Positions 8,040-14,939 of a stretch of 26,350 bases of DNA are shown here, in pieces (the stretch's first letter is position 1; every line of letters starts with the position of its first letter). This DNA is from a virus. The translations under genes were made by a program, and so were the position numbers. The notes beneath the pieces are model-generated. The model made no database searches. It was not told the DNA's origin and worked only from the letters and a program-made list of their open reading frames with translations. The stretch covers positions 1 through 26,350 of IMG/VR virus record IMGVR_UViG_3300029448_006499. One strand, written 5' to 3'.

Positions 8040-8373
8040 AACCTACATCTTCACGAACGATATCGTTGTGATTGAACTCAGCCCAGTAAACTTCAAAGGC
8101 TGTGGTGTCTTCCAGAGCTTCAAACTGATGATATACTCCCGGTTTTACTTTAGTCCATTGACCTTCAACCAAGACTGTTTCATCTACTAGATCGTAATCA
8201 TTCTGCCAAACACGAATAAGAAATTTACCTTTTTCTACGTAGAAACCATTCCACTTGAATTCATGTTTGTGTTTAGAGCAAACTCCACCCTTTGTAGTCT
8301 CAATACGATGAAACTCTAGAGCATGATTAGCCTCAATTAGCTCTGTCTCACCCCATACTTTACCAGAAATCAT
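8029..8373 (-). CDS. Sugar-type cupin protein
   Basis: A 114-residue single-domain cupin. It starts with KVWGETELI, a lead-in often seen in mannose-6-phosphate isomerase type II-like and polysaccharide-locus cupins, then His35-Lys-His37 (metal ligands), NGFYVEKGKFLIRVW, and the second cupin motif around VKPGVYHQFEALEDT. It could be a sugar phosphate isomerase or epimerase, or a small regulator of glycan synthesis. It overlaps the ParB-like gene upstream by four bases and the exonuclease downstream by 11, so it is part of the same transcript as the glycan island. Fold is confident; activity is inferred. Confidence 0.75.
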   Translation of the reverse strand: MISGKVWGETELIEANHALEFHRIETTKGGVCSKHKHEFKWNGFYVEKGKFLIRVWQNDYDLVDETVLVEGQWTKVKPGVYHQFEALEDTTAFEVYWAEFNHNDIVREDVGYAK

Positions 8374-9137
8374 TCCATTATCCTATACTGTCTTTCAATA
8401 CAAAAATTGTTATAGTCGCAGAAGTATTCTAACACGAACTGCGCCAATCCTTCAATAGTATATAGTTCAATATTTAACATTTGATAACTGTTATCTATTT
8501 TACTGACTTTAACTCCATTGTGCCAAAAAGTCAAGGAGTTTTTTAAGCTATCTATTTTAGATAAAAAATCAACCTTAAATGACCAAAAATCTTCTTTCTC
8601 ATCAGTTCCTAAAAATTTAGAAGATACTAAATCATATTCATCAGAAGATACTTGTTGTTTTTGCACATACATCCAATAAACAGAGTCACCAAAAAACCCT
8701 TTTTTATAGAATAAATCATAGTCGTGACTTAAAGTAGCCTCTGAAAAAATTTTATCACTTTTATCAAAATCTATTATTACTGCGGGAATATTAACTTCTT
8801 TACATATTCTGTTAAGCGCATATTTTTGATGTCCAGGAGAAACGATATATCTTTCTCTTGACTTAATAATTGTAACAGGCGAAGAGAAATTTAACCCTTG
8901 CTTAAACAGTGCGTATATGCTTGAAGCTCTACCCAAAAGATCGATAGTATTTCTTAAAAGTAACGGAGGATTATCTGATCTCCATTTTTTATCGAGAGTT
9001 TTTATTTCCCATAATTTTACGAAATTTTGTAATTCTAAAAAATCTTTAGTACTGTCAACATCTAAAAGATTTTCTGAAGGACCATATTTTTCTTCACATA
9101 AGTTATAGAAAATAGATTCATATTGATCAAAGCTCAT
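8370..9137 (-). CDS. Unknown protein with degenerate ParB/sulfiredoxin-like motif
   Basis: A 255-residue AT-rich gene whose product I do not recognise as a whole. Residues 86-123 read as a strand (SPVTII), a second strand (RYIVSPGHQK, Gly102 to Lys105), a helix (ALNRICKEVN) and a third strand (IPAVIIDFD). This is the beta-beta-alpha-beta order of the ParB/Srx-like N-terminal fold, where GERR or GxHR binds nucleotide. The final Arg is Lys here. The neighbouring gene at 9127-10032 has a comparable block, so the two may be distant paralogues. There is no visible DNA-binding helix-turn-helix. It overlaps the cupin gene by four bases and the upstream gene by 11. Confidence 0.45.
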   Translation of the reverse strand: MSFDQYESIFYNLCEEKYGPSENLLDVDSTKDFLELQNFVKLWEIKTLDKKWRSDNPPLLLRNTIDLLGRASSIYALFKQGLNFSSPVTIIKSRERYIVSPGHQKYALNRICKEVNIPAVIIDFDKSDKIFSEATLSHDYDLFYKKGFFGDSVYWMYVQKQQVSSDEYDLVSSKFLGTDEKEDFWSFKVDFLSKIDSLKNSLTFWHNGVKVSKIDNSYQMLNIELYTIEGLAQFVLEYFCDYNNFCIERQYRIME

Positions 9138-10032
9138 TAATTATCTCGAACTTTTTATCCATTTTAAATTCTGATAGATCAATCCCCACATATCTCCAAA
9201 GCATATATTGAAATATGCCATATTCATCTTTAACATTAACTTTTATTTTCTTTTTTGCTGAATCATTTTGTAGAAATCCAACATACAATTTATCTCTATA
9301 GAAATAAGTTTCTTCTGAATATTGTTTAAATTCTATAGGATAATTTAAAATTATATTATGATGATCTAGCATAAAATTATCACGACTTTTATCATGTTGC
9401 TGCTGTAACATAGCATGACCTTTATGACAAAAAATTTCGCTTCTAGGAGTCATATTAAAAAAAAATTTTTCTTTAATTGTATAGTGATTAAGCCAATATA
9501 TATCAGGTATATCTTTTGATATTTTTTCAGCAGCTGATGTGCCAAAAGAATATACGATAGCCTCAAGATTAATACCCATAATTTTAGCGTAAAAAAATCT
9601 TTGTTGTCCTGTCACTACTAAGTAGTTATCTCTTGGCTCGTCATATAAAACTATGATTGGGTCATTAAATTTTTTATGTTTTAGTATTGCATCATGAAGA
9701 GAAACAAATGTTGCCAACACCCTGATCCAATAAGTATGTATTGAATTAAAAGGTAGTGTAAAATTAAAAATTTGGTGAAATTGAGATTCTGTGGTACATA
9801 AAATATTATCTAAAGGAAAATTTTTAGTCTTTCCGATAACATGATTGTAAATGTCAGAATGAACATTAGAATTTTTTTCAGAAAGTTCTTTATCAGGAAG
9901 AATTTCTTCTGAAGATTTAATTAATTTCTCATGTATTTCCTTACCTCTATTATAATCAGTATAATCTGAATATAAGTTTCTGGTCATAGATCTATAATTT
10001 AAATCATTAACATACTCATGATGTTTAAGCAC
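9127..10032 (-). CDS. Unknown protein with ParB/sulfiredoxin-like GQQR motif
   Basis: A 301-residue AT-rich gene (positions 9421-9480 have 12 G or C of 60). The start is a GTG at 10032 that directly follows the stop of the 57-aa gene; a GAGG stretch about eight bases upstream supports it. Residues 125-161 show PIIVLY, NYLVVTGQQRF (Gly142 to Arg145), YAKIMGIN and LEAIVYSF, which matches the ParB/Srx core: PI-x-V, GERR-like turn, helix, and a valine-rich strand. A DGQHR-type domain is an alternative. The first 90 residues are polar and unrecognised. No HTH or catalytic nuclease residues are evident. Function unknown. Confidence 0.5.
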   Translation of the reverse strand: MLKHHEYVNDLNYRSMTRNLYSDYTDYNRGKEIHEKLIKSSEEILPDKELSEKNSNVHSDIYNHVIGKTKNFPLDNILCTTESQFHQIFNFTLPFNSIHTYWIRVLATFVSLHDAILKHKKFNDPIIVLYDEPRDNYLVVTGQQRFFYAKIMGINLEAIVYSFGTSAAEKISKDIPDIYWLNHYTIKEKFFFNMTPRSEIFCHKGHAMLQQQHDKSRDNFMLDHHNIILNYPIEFKQYSEETYFYRDKLYVGFLQNDSAKKKIKVNVKDEYGIFQYMLWRYVGIDLSEFKMDKKFEIINEL

Positions 10033-10206
10033 TTAGTAAGCCTCATCCTCAACAAACTTCTTATATTTCTTCATATATTTTTCATTTTCTTCTTCGAAGA
10101 AGGTCTTAACACTAAAACCTTTTTTCTTCGGCTTACCCTCAAGGGTCATTTTTTTATTACGTCCGTTCTTTTTATTGCGTGGATCAAAACGTGTGAACTT
10201 AGCCAT
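10033..10206 (-). CDS. Small basic/acidic hypothetical protein (57 aa)
   Basis: A 57-residue frame beginning with ATG at 10206, overlapping the PhoH stop by one base (TAATG), and ending with TAA at 10033. The N-terminal half is strongly basic (FTRFDPRNKKNGRNKK, then GKPKKKG); the C-terminal half is helical and charged (FFEEENEKYMKKYKKF) and ends acidic (VEDEAY). The position, tight coupling on both sides and coherent charge pattern support a real gene. Similar small basic proteins next to phoH occur in marine T4-like phages, as far as I recall; the function is not known. It could bind nucleic acid. Confidence 0.65.
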   Translation of the reverse strand: MAKFTRFDPRNKKNGRNKKMTLEGKPKKKGFSVKTFFEEENEKYMKKYKKFVEDEAY

Positions 10207-10910
10207 TAACGGATCTCCAACATCTCTTTAGTCATAATATAATCTCGTACAAAACCAGACCGTACGATATCCTGCCATCCAAACTCAACAACCTCAAAGT
10301 CTTTCATATGCTCTACGATGTTCATGAATTTGAGTATCCCATTTCTTTCTTTATCCTTATCAAAATCTGATTGGTAATAATCTCCACAAGCTATAAATCG
10401 ACAATCTCTACCAAGTCTTGTGATCACCGAGTCTAGCTCATGGAAGTTTAAGTTTTGCATCTCGTCAACAATAACGATTGCATTGTTAAATGTTGTGCCA
10501 CGAATAAATGAAGTTGTTTCAAAATTAATTACACCTGTTTGCTTCAACTTATTCCATGCGTCACCGACACCAAAGAGCTCTGCAGTAATAGCCCGATATG
10601 GACCAGTATATGCATCCTTCTTATCTTCCTCGTTTCCAGGCAGATACCCAATATCTCGAGTGGGAACTACTGAACGAATAAGAACTATATTATCGTATGG
10701 AGTATCTTTGTCAAGCACTTCTTCGAGTGCGAGATAGAGTGCGATAAAGGTTTTGCCTGTCCCTGCACTTCCTGACAAAATTAAATGATTGTCTTCCTCA
10801 TATAGAGTAAAGGCTTTTTCCTGATTCTTAGTGATAGGTTCTATTTCAGGTAAATCTTCGAGCCGGAGTTTCATCGCATTCATTTTACGAATCTGTTGTT
10901 TACTAGACAT
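10206..10910 (-). CDS. phoH: PhoH-like P-loop ATPase
   Basis: A 234-residue PhoH-family protein. The Walker A loop GSAGTGKT is at residues 47-54, preceded by the typical ITKNQEKAFTLYEE lead-in; the Walker B is IVIVDEMQN with Asp149-Glu150; sensor-type GRDCRFIACGDYYQ follows. PhoH proteins are helicase-superfamily-1-like ATPases, linked to RNA handling and, in Escherichia coli, to the phosphate-starvation regulon; the gene is one of the most common auxiliary genes of marine phages. It overlaps the preceding small gene by eight bases and the following one by a single base. Family assignment is very secure; the role in infection is unresolved in general. Confidence 0.95.
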   Translation of the reverse strand: MSSKQQIRKMNAMKLRLEDLPEIEPITKNQEKAFTLYEEDNHLILSGSAGTGKTFIALYLALEEVLDKDTPYDNIVLIRSVVPTRDIGYLPGNEEDKKDAYTGPYRAITAELFGVGDAWNKLKQTGVINFETTSFIRGTTFNNAIVIVDEMQNLNFHELDSVITRLGRDCRFIACGDYYQSDFDKDKERNGILKFMNIVEHMKDFEVVEFGWQDIVRSGFVRDYIMTKEMLEIR

Positions 10911-11136
10911 TGATTGTATTGTTTTTGCCTGAGTTAGATTTGACTTTTTTTAAGATATCTTGCCAGCCTTGACCAGCTAAACGATGCGTTGAAATCCTAC
11001 CAGAAACTGTAGCTGGCATTTTAAACACTTGGGTATACTCTGGATTACCCTGTATAAAGGCTTTGAACTCCTCTAAAGGCATATTGACCTCGAAATGTTC
11101 CTGTGTTTCTTTATCTTTAAATGTGTAAACTGGCAT
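10903..11136 (-). CDS. Small conserved phage protein with FmdB-like start
   Basis: A 77-residue protein starting MPVYTFKDKETQEHFEV, the strand pattern at the start of FmdB-type zinc-ribbon regulators and of small proteins found near phoH in marine T4-like phages. The zinc-binding cysteines of FmdB proteins are absent: there is no cysteine at all in the chain. The C-terminal half (RISTHRLAGQGWQDILKKVK) looks like an amphipathic helix. It overlaps the oxygenase gene by 20 bases and PhoH by eight, so expression is coupled to both. Function unknown; the resemblance may mean only a shared beta-hairpin. Confidence 0.6.
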   Translation of the reverse strand: MPVYTFKDKETQEHFEVNMPLEEFKAFIQGNPEYTQVFKMPATVSGRISTHRLAGQGWQDILKKVKSNSGKNNTINV

Positions 11137-11644
11137 CTTTTATATCTTTAAATTGAACTGCGAAAGAGTATCTAGGTTGATTACTTGTAAATGAAGTTCC
11201 CTTGTGCCAAAGCCCTCCGGGAAACGCCATCAATCTATTTGGTATAGGCAGAACACCTACAATCTGATCATTATTTAGAATCTGTGTTTCTCCAGACATC
11301 ATAAAATTATATTTAGCTATATCCGGAAAATAAATTAGTGTATGACCACCTATTGCATCAGTGTGAAAATAAGTAGGAGTCTTTGGGTCATATTTATTAT
11401 AAATCGAGGCTCTGTGCTTATTTTGAATAATGTCCCTAAGATAATCATACTCTAAACAATATTCTATAATTGTCTGAGTTGATGCATCGGTAAAGCTTGC
11501 ATGAGAGACATATCCAGAATTATCAGAAAGAGGATCGTCAGGAGTATCGTTAACAGCCTTCCACTCTCTCGTCATTAGACGTTCATAGATCGCCTGATGT
11601 TCTTGTTTAGGTAAGAAGTCGTCAATAACTACTAAATCTTCCAT
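11117..11644 (-). CDS. 2-oxoglutarate/Fe(II)-dependent oxygenase
   Basis: A 175-residue member of the 2OG-Fe(II) oxygenase superfamily. The iron-binding triad is visible as His94-Thr-Asp96 (YFHTDAIGG) and His147 (FPGGLWHKGT), and Arg158 (SNQPRYSFAVQF) is the expected 2-oxoglutarate ligand. The YNKYDPKTPTYFHTD lead-in matches prolyl-4-hydroxylase-like and cyanophage 2OG oxygenases. Substrate may be a protein side chain, a nucleobase or a sugar; it cannot be told from sequence. No signal peptide. It lies between two small conserved phage genes, in the operon starting at the 13285 promoter. Confidence 0.88.
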   Translation of the reverse strand: MEDLVVIDDFLPKQEHQAIYERLMTREWKAVNDTPDDPLSDNSGYVSHASFTDASTQTIIEYCLEYDYLRDIIQNKHRASIYNKYDPKTPTYFHTDAIGGHTLIYFPDIAKYNFMMSGETQILNNDQIVGVLPIPNRLMAFPGGLWHKGTSFTSNQPRYSFAVQFKDIKDASLHI

Positions 11645-11647
11645 AAT

Positions 11648-11845
11648 TTAAAAATAATCATCCAACATTTCTATGCGATCATTAGCAGCAGCCATTTTAT
11701 CTAACTCTTCCTGAATCGCCTCAACAATATCGCTGTGTTCTCCAATACCTACGGATTGATTCATATAAACTAAGATATTTGTTTTCGCTCTCTCGAGCTC
11801 ACCCTCAGCATGCATTCGACAAGCTTTAATTAACTGATCTTTCAT
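11648..11845 (-). CDS. Small conserved hypothetical protein (65 aa)
   Basis: A 65-residue, probably all-helical and acidic protein (ELERAKTNILVYMNQSVG, then EAIQEELDKMAAANDR). It has a good ribosome-binding site, AAGGAGA, six bases before the ATG at 11845. It is placed between the tRNA pair and the 2OG oxygenase gene. Similar short proteins occur in other marine T4-like phages as hypothetical proteins, to my recollection. No catalytic motif is visible. It might bind a host protein, but nothing in the sequence shows this. Confidence 0.65.
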   Translation of the reverse strand: MKDQLIKACRMHAEGELERAKTNILVYMNQSVGIGEHSDIVEAIQEELDKMAAANDRIEMLDDYF

Positions 11846-11866
11846 CTTATCTCCTTAACTAAAAAA

Positions 11867-11942
<76 letters not shown>

Positions 11943-11950
11943 ACTGATAA

Positions 11951-12027
11951 TGGCCCGCCCTGCAGGACTCGAACCTGCAACCTACGGTTTAGAAGACCGT
12001 CGCTCTATCCAGTTGAGCTAAGGGCAG
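11951..12027 (-). tRNA. tRNA-Arg (anticodon UCU)
   Basis: A 77-base cloverleaf on the minus strand. Acceptor CTGCCCT pairs with AGGGCGG (one T-G pair), the D arm is GCTC...GAGC, the anticodon stem ACGGT/ACCGT is perfect around the loop CTTCTAA, and the T arm is GCAGG-TTCGAGT-CCTGC. The discriminator is G and CCA is encoded. The anticodon UCU reads AGA, an arginine codon used often in these AT-rich genes and often rare in hosts. It lies eight bases upstream of tRNA-Thr and just after the glycine-zipper gene in the same transcript. Confidence 0.95.
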
Positions 12028-12035
12028 ATAATAGA

Positions 12036-12560
12036 TTAATTACAATTTAGACTGCGACAGATAGTTACAGAAACATTCACTTCGATTTCGTCACCAACTT
12101 CATATTGATCGTCAACGATACCCCATCCTTGATATCCATTCCAATCATACTGGATAGTATAATCTTTAGGGACAGACTCGGTGCGTTGTACATAGCGAGT
12201 TGTACAAATTTCTTTTTCTTCATATCCTACGATACGAACCTGTGGCGCACGACCTGCTTCAGCGGCAACCACACCACCGATAACAGCACCAGCAACAGCA
12301 CCTTCATCTTTATCAGTTACTGCTTTGCCAAGCAAACCTCCAAAAACCGATCCAAAAAGAACATCTAATCCAGTAGCGCCTTGGGCTTGTACGTTCTCAT
12401 AAATCGGAACTTGTGTAATACCACAAGACTCGACAGGAACTGTTCGAACCACTTCGATCCAGTTAGGCTCTACGTCCACTACAACTGCATTCTCTGCTGC
12501 AGCTGGAGTAGCACATGCGCCCACAGTAAATAAGCTTAGGGCAGCAAGAATTCTTTTCAT
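12036..12560 (-). CDS. Exported glycine-zipper (17 kDa antigen-like) envelope protein
   Basis: A 174-residue protein with an N-terminal signal sequence (MKRILAALSLFTVGACATPAAAE). Cys16 could be a lipobox Cys, although Gly at -2 is atypical; cleavage by signal peptidase I after the Ala run is the alternative. Residues about 66-105 form a glycine-zipper segment (GSVFGGLLGKAV, then GAVAGAVIGGVVAAEAGR), as in the Rickettsia 17 kDa surface antigen and SlyB-type outer membrane lipoproteins. Four cysteines outside the signal peptide may form disulfides in the periplasm. It probably inserts in the host envelope. A role in superinfection exclusion or lysis is possible but not shown. SD AAGGAAA lies upstream of the ATG. 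Confidence 0.75.
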   Translation of the reverse strand: MKRILAALSLFTVGACATPAAAENAVVVDVEPNWIEVVRTVPVESCGITQVPIYENVQAQGATGLDVLFGSVFGGLLGKAVTDKDEGAVAGAVIGGVVAAEAGRAPQVRIVGYEEKEICTTRYVQRTESVPKDYTIQYDWNGYQGWGIVDDQYEVGDEIEVNVSVTICRSLNCN

Positions 12561-12584
12561 TTTTTATTTCCTTTTAAGTTTTGT

Positions 12585-13181
12585 TCACTCTCCGATAATG
12601 CGATTATAAATGTCTCTCCAACCTGAGACACGATTCTCAAAATCATACTCTCTATTGTGAGGTAAGTCAATCAAAAAAGCATCTAGACCGATATCTTTTC
12701 CGAGTTGAGCGTTTTTATACTTATCTTCAACCCAAATACAATTACTGTTTCTATATGGTTCAAGAGCTTCGTCTTTATCAGCGCCAGTATCTAAGCAAAC
12801 TAATTCATCTATTACACTCTCTCCGAAAAGATCATGTAAATTTTTTAATCTTGCTTTATATGCATACTTATTTAATGACATCGATGTGATAACACGAAAC
12901 ACGTATCCTAATTCTTCATGAATTTTTTTAACATATTTAACTGCGTCTAGATGTGGGGTTAAATATGCCATAGCGGCTGAATTATTAAACTCACGAACGA
13001 GATCTTCACCTGCTTCTTTGTTAATAAAATCATACCGTTTCCAAATAGCATATCCGGTATCGTCTTGTTCAGTATAACCACGTTCCAACATAAACTGTTT
13101 GAATCCAAAAAGCCAATCGACAAGCACGCCATCGCAATCTGTTAAGATAACTTTTTCGGCGATATTGCTTGAATATTCCAT
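12585..13181 (-). CDS. HAD-superfamily phosphatase (5'-nucleotidase-like)
   Basis: A protein of 198 residues from the chosen start. Motif I is Asp15-x-Asp17 (LTDCDGVLVDW), motif II falls at VITSMS, and the acidic motif IV is in WVEDKYKNA; the cap region is helical. This is the layout of phage HAD hydrolases related to 5'(3')-deoxyribonucleotidases, which dephosphorylate nucleotides or sugar phosphates. An ATG at 13187 exists, but the ribosome-binding GGAG (13192-13189) leaves only one base before it and seven before the ATG at 13181, so the latter is the likely start. It is the first gene after the 13285 promoter and its SD lies in the leader hairpin region. Confidence 0.8.
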   Translation of the reverse strand: MEYSSNIAEKVILTDCDGVLVDWLFGFKQFMLERGYTEQDDTGYAIWKRYDFINKEAGEDLVREFNNSAAMAYLTPHLDAVKYVKKIHEELGYVFRVITSMSLNKYAYKARLKNLHDLFGESVIDELVCLDTGADKDEALEPYRNSNCIWVEDKYKNAQLGKDIGLDAFLIDLPHNREYDFENRVSGWRDIYNRIIGE

Positions 13182-13186
13182 TAACA

Positions 13187-13250
13187 TACTCCAAAAAAAA
13201 AATAATAAAAAGCTGTTGGAGTAAAAGTATATTCCCCCGACCCCAACAGC
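13187..13250 (-). promoter_or_regulatory. Leader with two competing hairpins: terminator-like stem or SD-hiding stem
   Basis: On the minus strand the predicted transcript begins near 13250. Stem A pairs GCTGTTGG (13250-13243) with CCAACAGC (13219-13212), eight perfect pairs with a 23-base loop, followed by a T-rich tract (five T, then ATTA, then ten T), like an intrinsic terminator. Stem B pairs TACTCCAA (13223-13216) with TTGGAGTA (13194-13187), also eight perfect pairs, and includes the GGAG ribosome site of the HAD gene. The stems share CCAA at 13219-13216, so they exclude each other. The pairings are seen directly; a regulatory switch is an inference. Confidence 0.6.
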
Positions 13251-13256
13251 AACTGT

Positions 13257-13285
13257 ATTATATATTAGAATTTCTACTTAGTCAA
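13257..13285 (-). promoter_or_regulatory. Near-consensus sigma70 promoter
   Basis: On the minus strand, TTGACT (13285-13280; five of six matches to TTGACA) is followed by exactly 17 bases and then TATAAT (13262-13257; perfect). The predicted start is about 13250, which is the first base of the leader hairpin. It is read by host RNA polymerase, so the operon from the HAD gene through the tRNAs and phoH is likely expressed early. The -35 box contains the TGA stop codon of the 57-aa gene upstream. Confidence 0.8.
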
Positions 13286-13455
13286 GAAGAAAAAGCAGAA
13301 ATTTGCTCCTCTAAATCATTAATTGACCTTCCCAAGAAATCTCGTTTTAACTTTAGTTTTTTGACTACATCAAACTTCCCTTGTTTATTCATTTTGTATT
13401 CATAATTTTGAAGTTCACGGTAATCTTTTCTAAGTCTTTCGAGTTGAGAAACCAT
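13282..13455 (-). CDS. Small coiled-coil hypothetical protein (57 aa)
   Basis: A 57-residue frame from ATG at 13455 to TGA at 13284-13282. The product is highly charged and helical (QLERLRKDYRELQNYEYK, later KLKLKRDFLGRSINDLEEQI) with heptad-like leucine spacing, consistent with a short coiled coil. An AAGGA ribosome site lies about ten bases before the ATG. No relative is recognised. It fills most of the space between the DUF6433 gene and the promoter at 13285, and its stop codon is embedded in the -35 box of that promoter. Confidence 0.65.
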   Translation of the reverse strand: MVSQLERLRKDYRELQNYEYKMNKQGKFDVVKKLKLKRDFLGRSINDLEEQISAFSS

Positions 13456-13490
13456 ATTTAGATATCCTTTTTTAGTGCTATCATAATATA

Positions 13491-13922
13491 CTATACAGGC
13501 GGAATCAAATTAGGGTATGCCTCCTGTACAACTGCAGTGGTTAGACCCTTAAAAGGTTTTTTGTCTTTCATCTGCAATACGATTTTAGCATCTTGAGGGT
13601 GGATCGACTCAAGCAGCTGAATAAACATTCTTTCCACTTTGATTTTACCGAGCTTTTGAGCTTGATTTCCGGTAAAGTAACCAAAGTCTTTCCATTTTTT
13701 ATGAAGATTAGATGGAGCATTATGTGCGTCGCAAGCTGTGTAAGGTGGTGCGCCTTCAGGCAAGGATAATTTAATCCTTGGATGATAACAGCCTTGTATG
13801 ATCGTGCGCAAGGCTGTAGATTCATTTTCTTTTAAGATTTTAATTTTGTCTGCTTTTTTCTTTGCAGCAGATACTTTCTCTAAAATTTCGAAGACATTAT
13901 ATGTAATTCTACTCGTCGCCAT
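13491..13922 (-). CDS. DUF6433-family conserved T4-like phage protein
   Basis: A 143-residue protein from ATG at 13922, which has AGGAG five bases upstream; an in-frame GTG two codons earlier lies inside that site and is rejected. The pattern NVFEILEKVSAAKKKADKI, then LRTIIQGCYHPRI, LPEGAPPYTACDA and KVERMFIQLLESIHPQDAKI is that of the DUF6433 proteins common in cyanophage and other marine T4-like genomes. Function is unknown; it has no membrane segment. It overlaps the GIY-YIG nuclease gene by 14 bases. Family call by memory, without a search. Confidence 0.75.
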   Translation of the reverse strand: MATSRITYNVFEILEKVSAAKKKADKIKILKENESTALRTIIQGCYHPRIKLSLPEGAPPYTACDAHNAPSNLHKKWKDFGYFTGNQAQKLGKIKVERMFIQLLESIHPQDAKIVLQMKDKKPFKGLTTAVVQEAYPNLIPPV

Positions 13923-14331
13923 TATCACTCCTAATGTGTTTGGAGTTGACTCTACACATAATCAACTCGTTATAGTAATCTTCTCTTAATAATACATCAT
14001 TGTCAAACTGCAGTTTAGCTTCGTAGTAAGAACATTCGCCTTTAGTTCTGCAGAATTTTAGTATTTCTCTTTTGTATTTATCCAGACCATACTTTTTAAC
14101 TTCTTCTTTAAGTAAAATATTTGATCCATAGTAGTTGCGCCAATCTGATTCTTTTATTACAATTTTTCTACGGGTCTTTCCTTTTTGCTTTACTCTTCTA
14201 CGACTCCAGAGGATCTTCTTGCCGATATATTTCATGTTATTAGATAAGTTCGTTATGCGGTAAACAAATCCTGCATACTCTTCTGGAGGACTCTCAGGAT
14301 CATATACTTTTCCATTATAAATCCAGGTCAT
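13909..14331 (-). CDS. GIY-YIG nuclease domain protein
   Basis: A 140-residue protein with the GIY-YIG core: GFVYRITN (residues 21-28) and KYIGKK (34-39), followed by a basic stretch with arginines (SRRRVKQKGKTRRK), YYGSN, and a Glu-containing helix (KGECSYYEAKLQ) that would supply the metal-binding Glu. Such domains occur in homing endonucleases (Seg-type of T4), UvrC and small phage nucleases. No DNA-binding C-terminal module is visible, so this may be a free-standing homing or repair nuclease. It sits just downstream of two AT-rich sulfotransferase genes and overlaps them and the DUF6433 gene by 14-17 bases. Confidence 0.75.
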   Translation of the reverse strand: MTWIYNGKVYDPESPPEEYAGFVYRITNLSNNMKYIGKKILWSRRRVKQKGKTRRKIVIKESDWRNYYGSNILLKEEVKKYGLDKYKREILKFCRTKGECSYYEAKLQFDNDVLLREDYYNELIMCRVNSKHIRSDNGDE

Positions 14332-14935
14332 GTAGTTCTTTCATTTTATTATGATAATCATATTTATTCATAACGTCATATAAAGTATTTAAATGATAAT
14401 CGCTTAAATACTCTATTCCTTTCCCTGAACCACCGCCATTTAATAGAGTAGATTTTTTTTCTTGTTCATAAAACCAAACTTTTGATATTTCAGATTCACT
14501 TTTATTAAAAACAATTTTTTTAAATTCTTCTAGCCCATTATTTCCTATCAAATTTTCATATGTAATTAATATAAAATTTGGGTGAATATTTTTATATTCT
14601 ATCGCTGAAATATGATGTAATAATATATCTTCCCATGTATTACTTTTAAAATTTTGATTATAGGCAAAAGTTTGGTTATGCTTTCTACATTTATCAAATA
14701 ATGTTTCTTCTAAAGTTCTGTATTCAGCTTTCTTTAAATATTGAGAAATTAAAGTATCAAATGGATCTCTGATTAAATATATAAATTTTTTAGATTGATA
14801 GAGTAGGTTATTATGCATAATAAATTTATCATGTTCTCTAAATCCATGCGAAAATTTATATTCGCATTTTAAATCGGTTAACATACTTCTAAGCCAAGTT
14901 CGGCCAGAGCCAGGAAATGAGTAAACCACAATCAT
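14315..14935 (-). CDS. Sulfotransferase-like protein, paralogue A
   Basis: A 206-residue protein of the P-loop sulfotransferase superfamily. The 5'-phosphosulfate loop is FPGSGRTWLRSML (residues 7-19), and the 3'-phosphate motif is YLIRDPFDTLISQYLKK, with Arg and a Ser in the expected Arg-x-Pro-x-Asp...Ser arrangement. These enzymes transfer a sulfuryl group from PAPS to a hydroxyl or amine of a glycan or small molecule. At 206 residues it is at the small end of the family. It is AT-rich and lacks a clear Shine-Dalgarno site. It follows the paralogue at 14940 after four bases. Target glycan is not known; host PAPS would be needed. Confidence 0.8.
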   Translation of the reverse strand: MIVVYSFPGSGRTWLRSMLTDLKCEYKFSHGFREHDKFIMHNNLLYQSKKFIYLIRDPFDTLISQYLKKAEYRTLEETLFDKCRKHNQTFAYNQNFKSNTWEDILLHHISAIEYKNIHPNFILITYENLIGNNGLEEFKKIVFNKSESEISKVWFYEQEKKSTLLNGGGSGKGIEYLSDYHLNTLYDVMNKYDYHNKMKELHDLDL

Positions 14936-14939
14936 GTTT

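Noticed and set aside
13182-13187. ATG at 13187 as start of the HAD phosphatase
   Set aside because: Only one base separates it from the GGAG site; the ATG at 13181 has normal spacing.
13568-13825. A minus-strand 85-codon frame inside the DUF6433 gene
   Set aside because: It overlaps the recognised gene in another frame and has no SD or motif.
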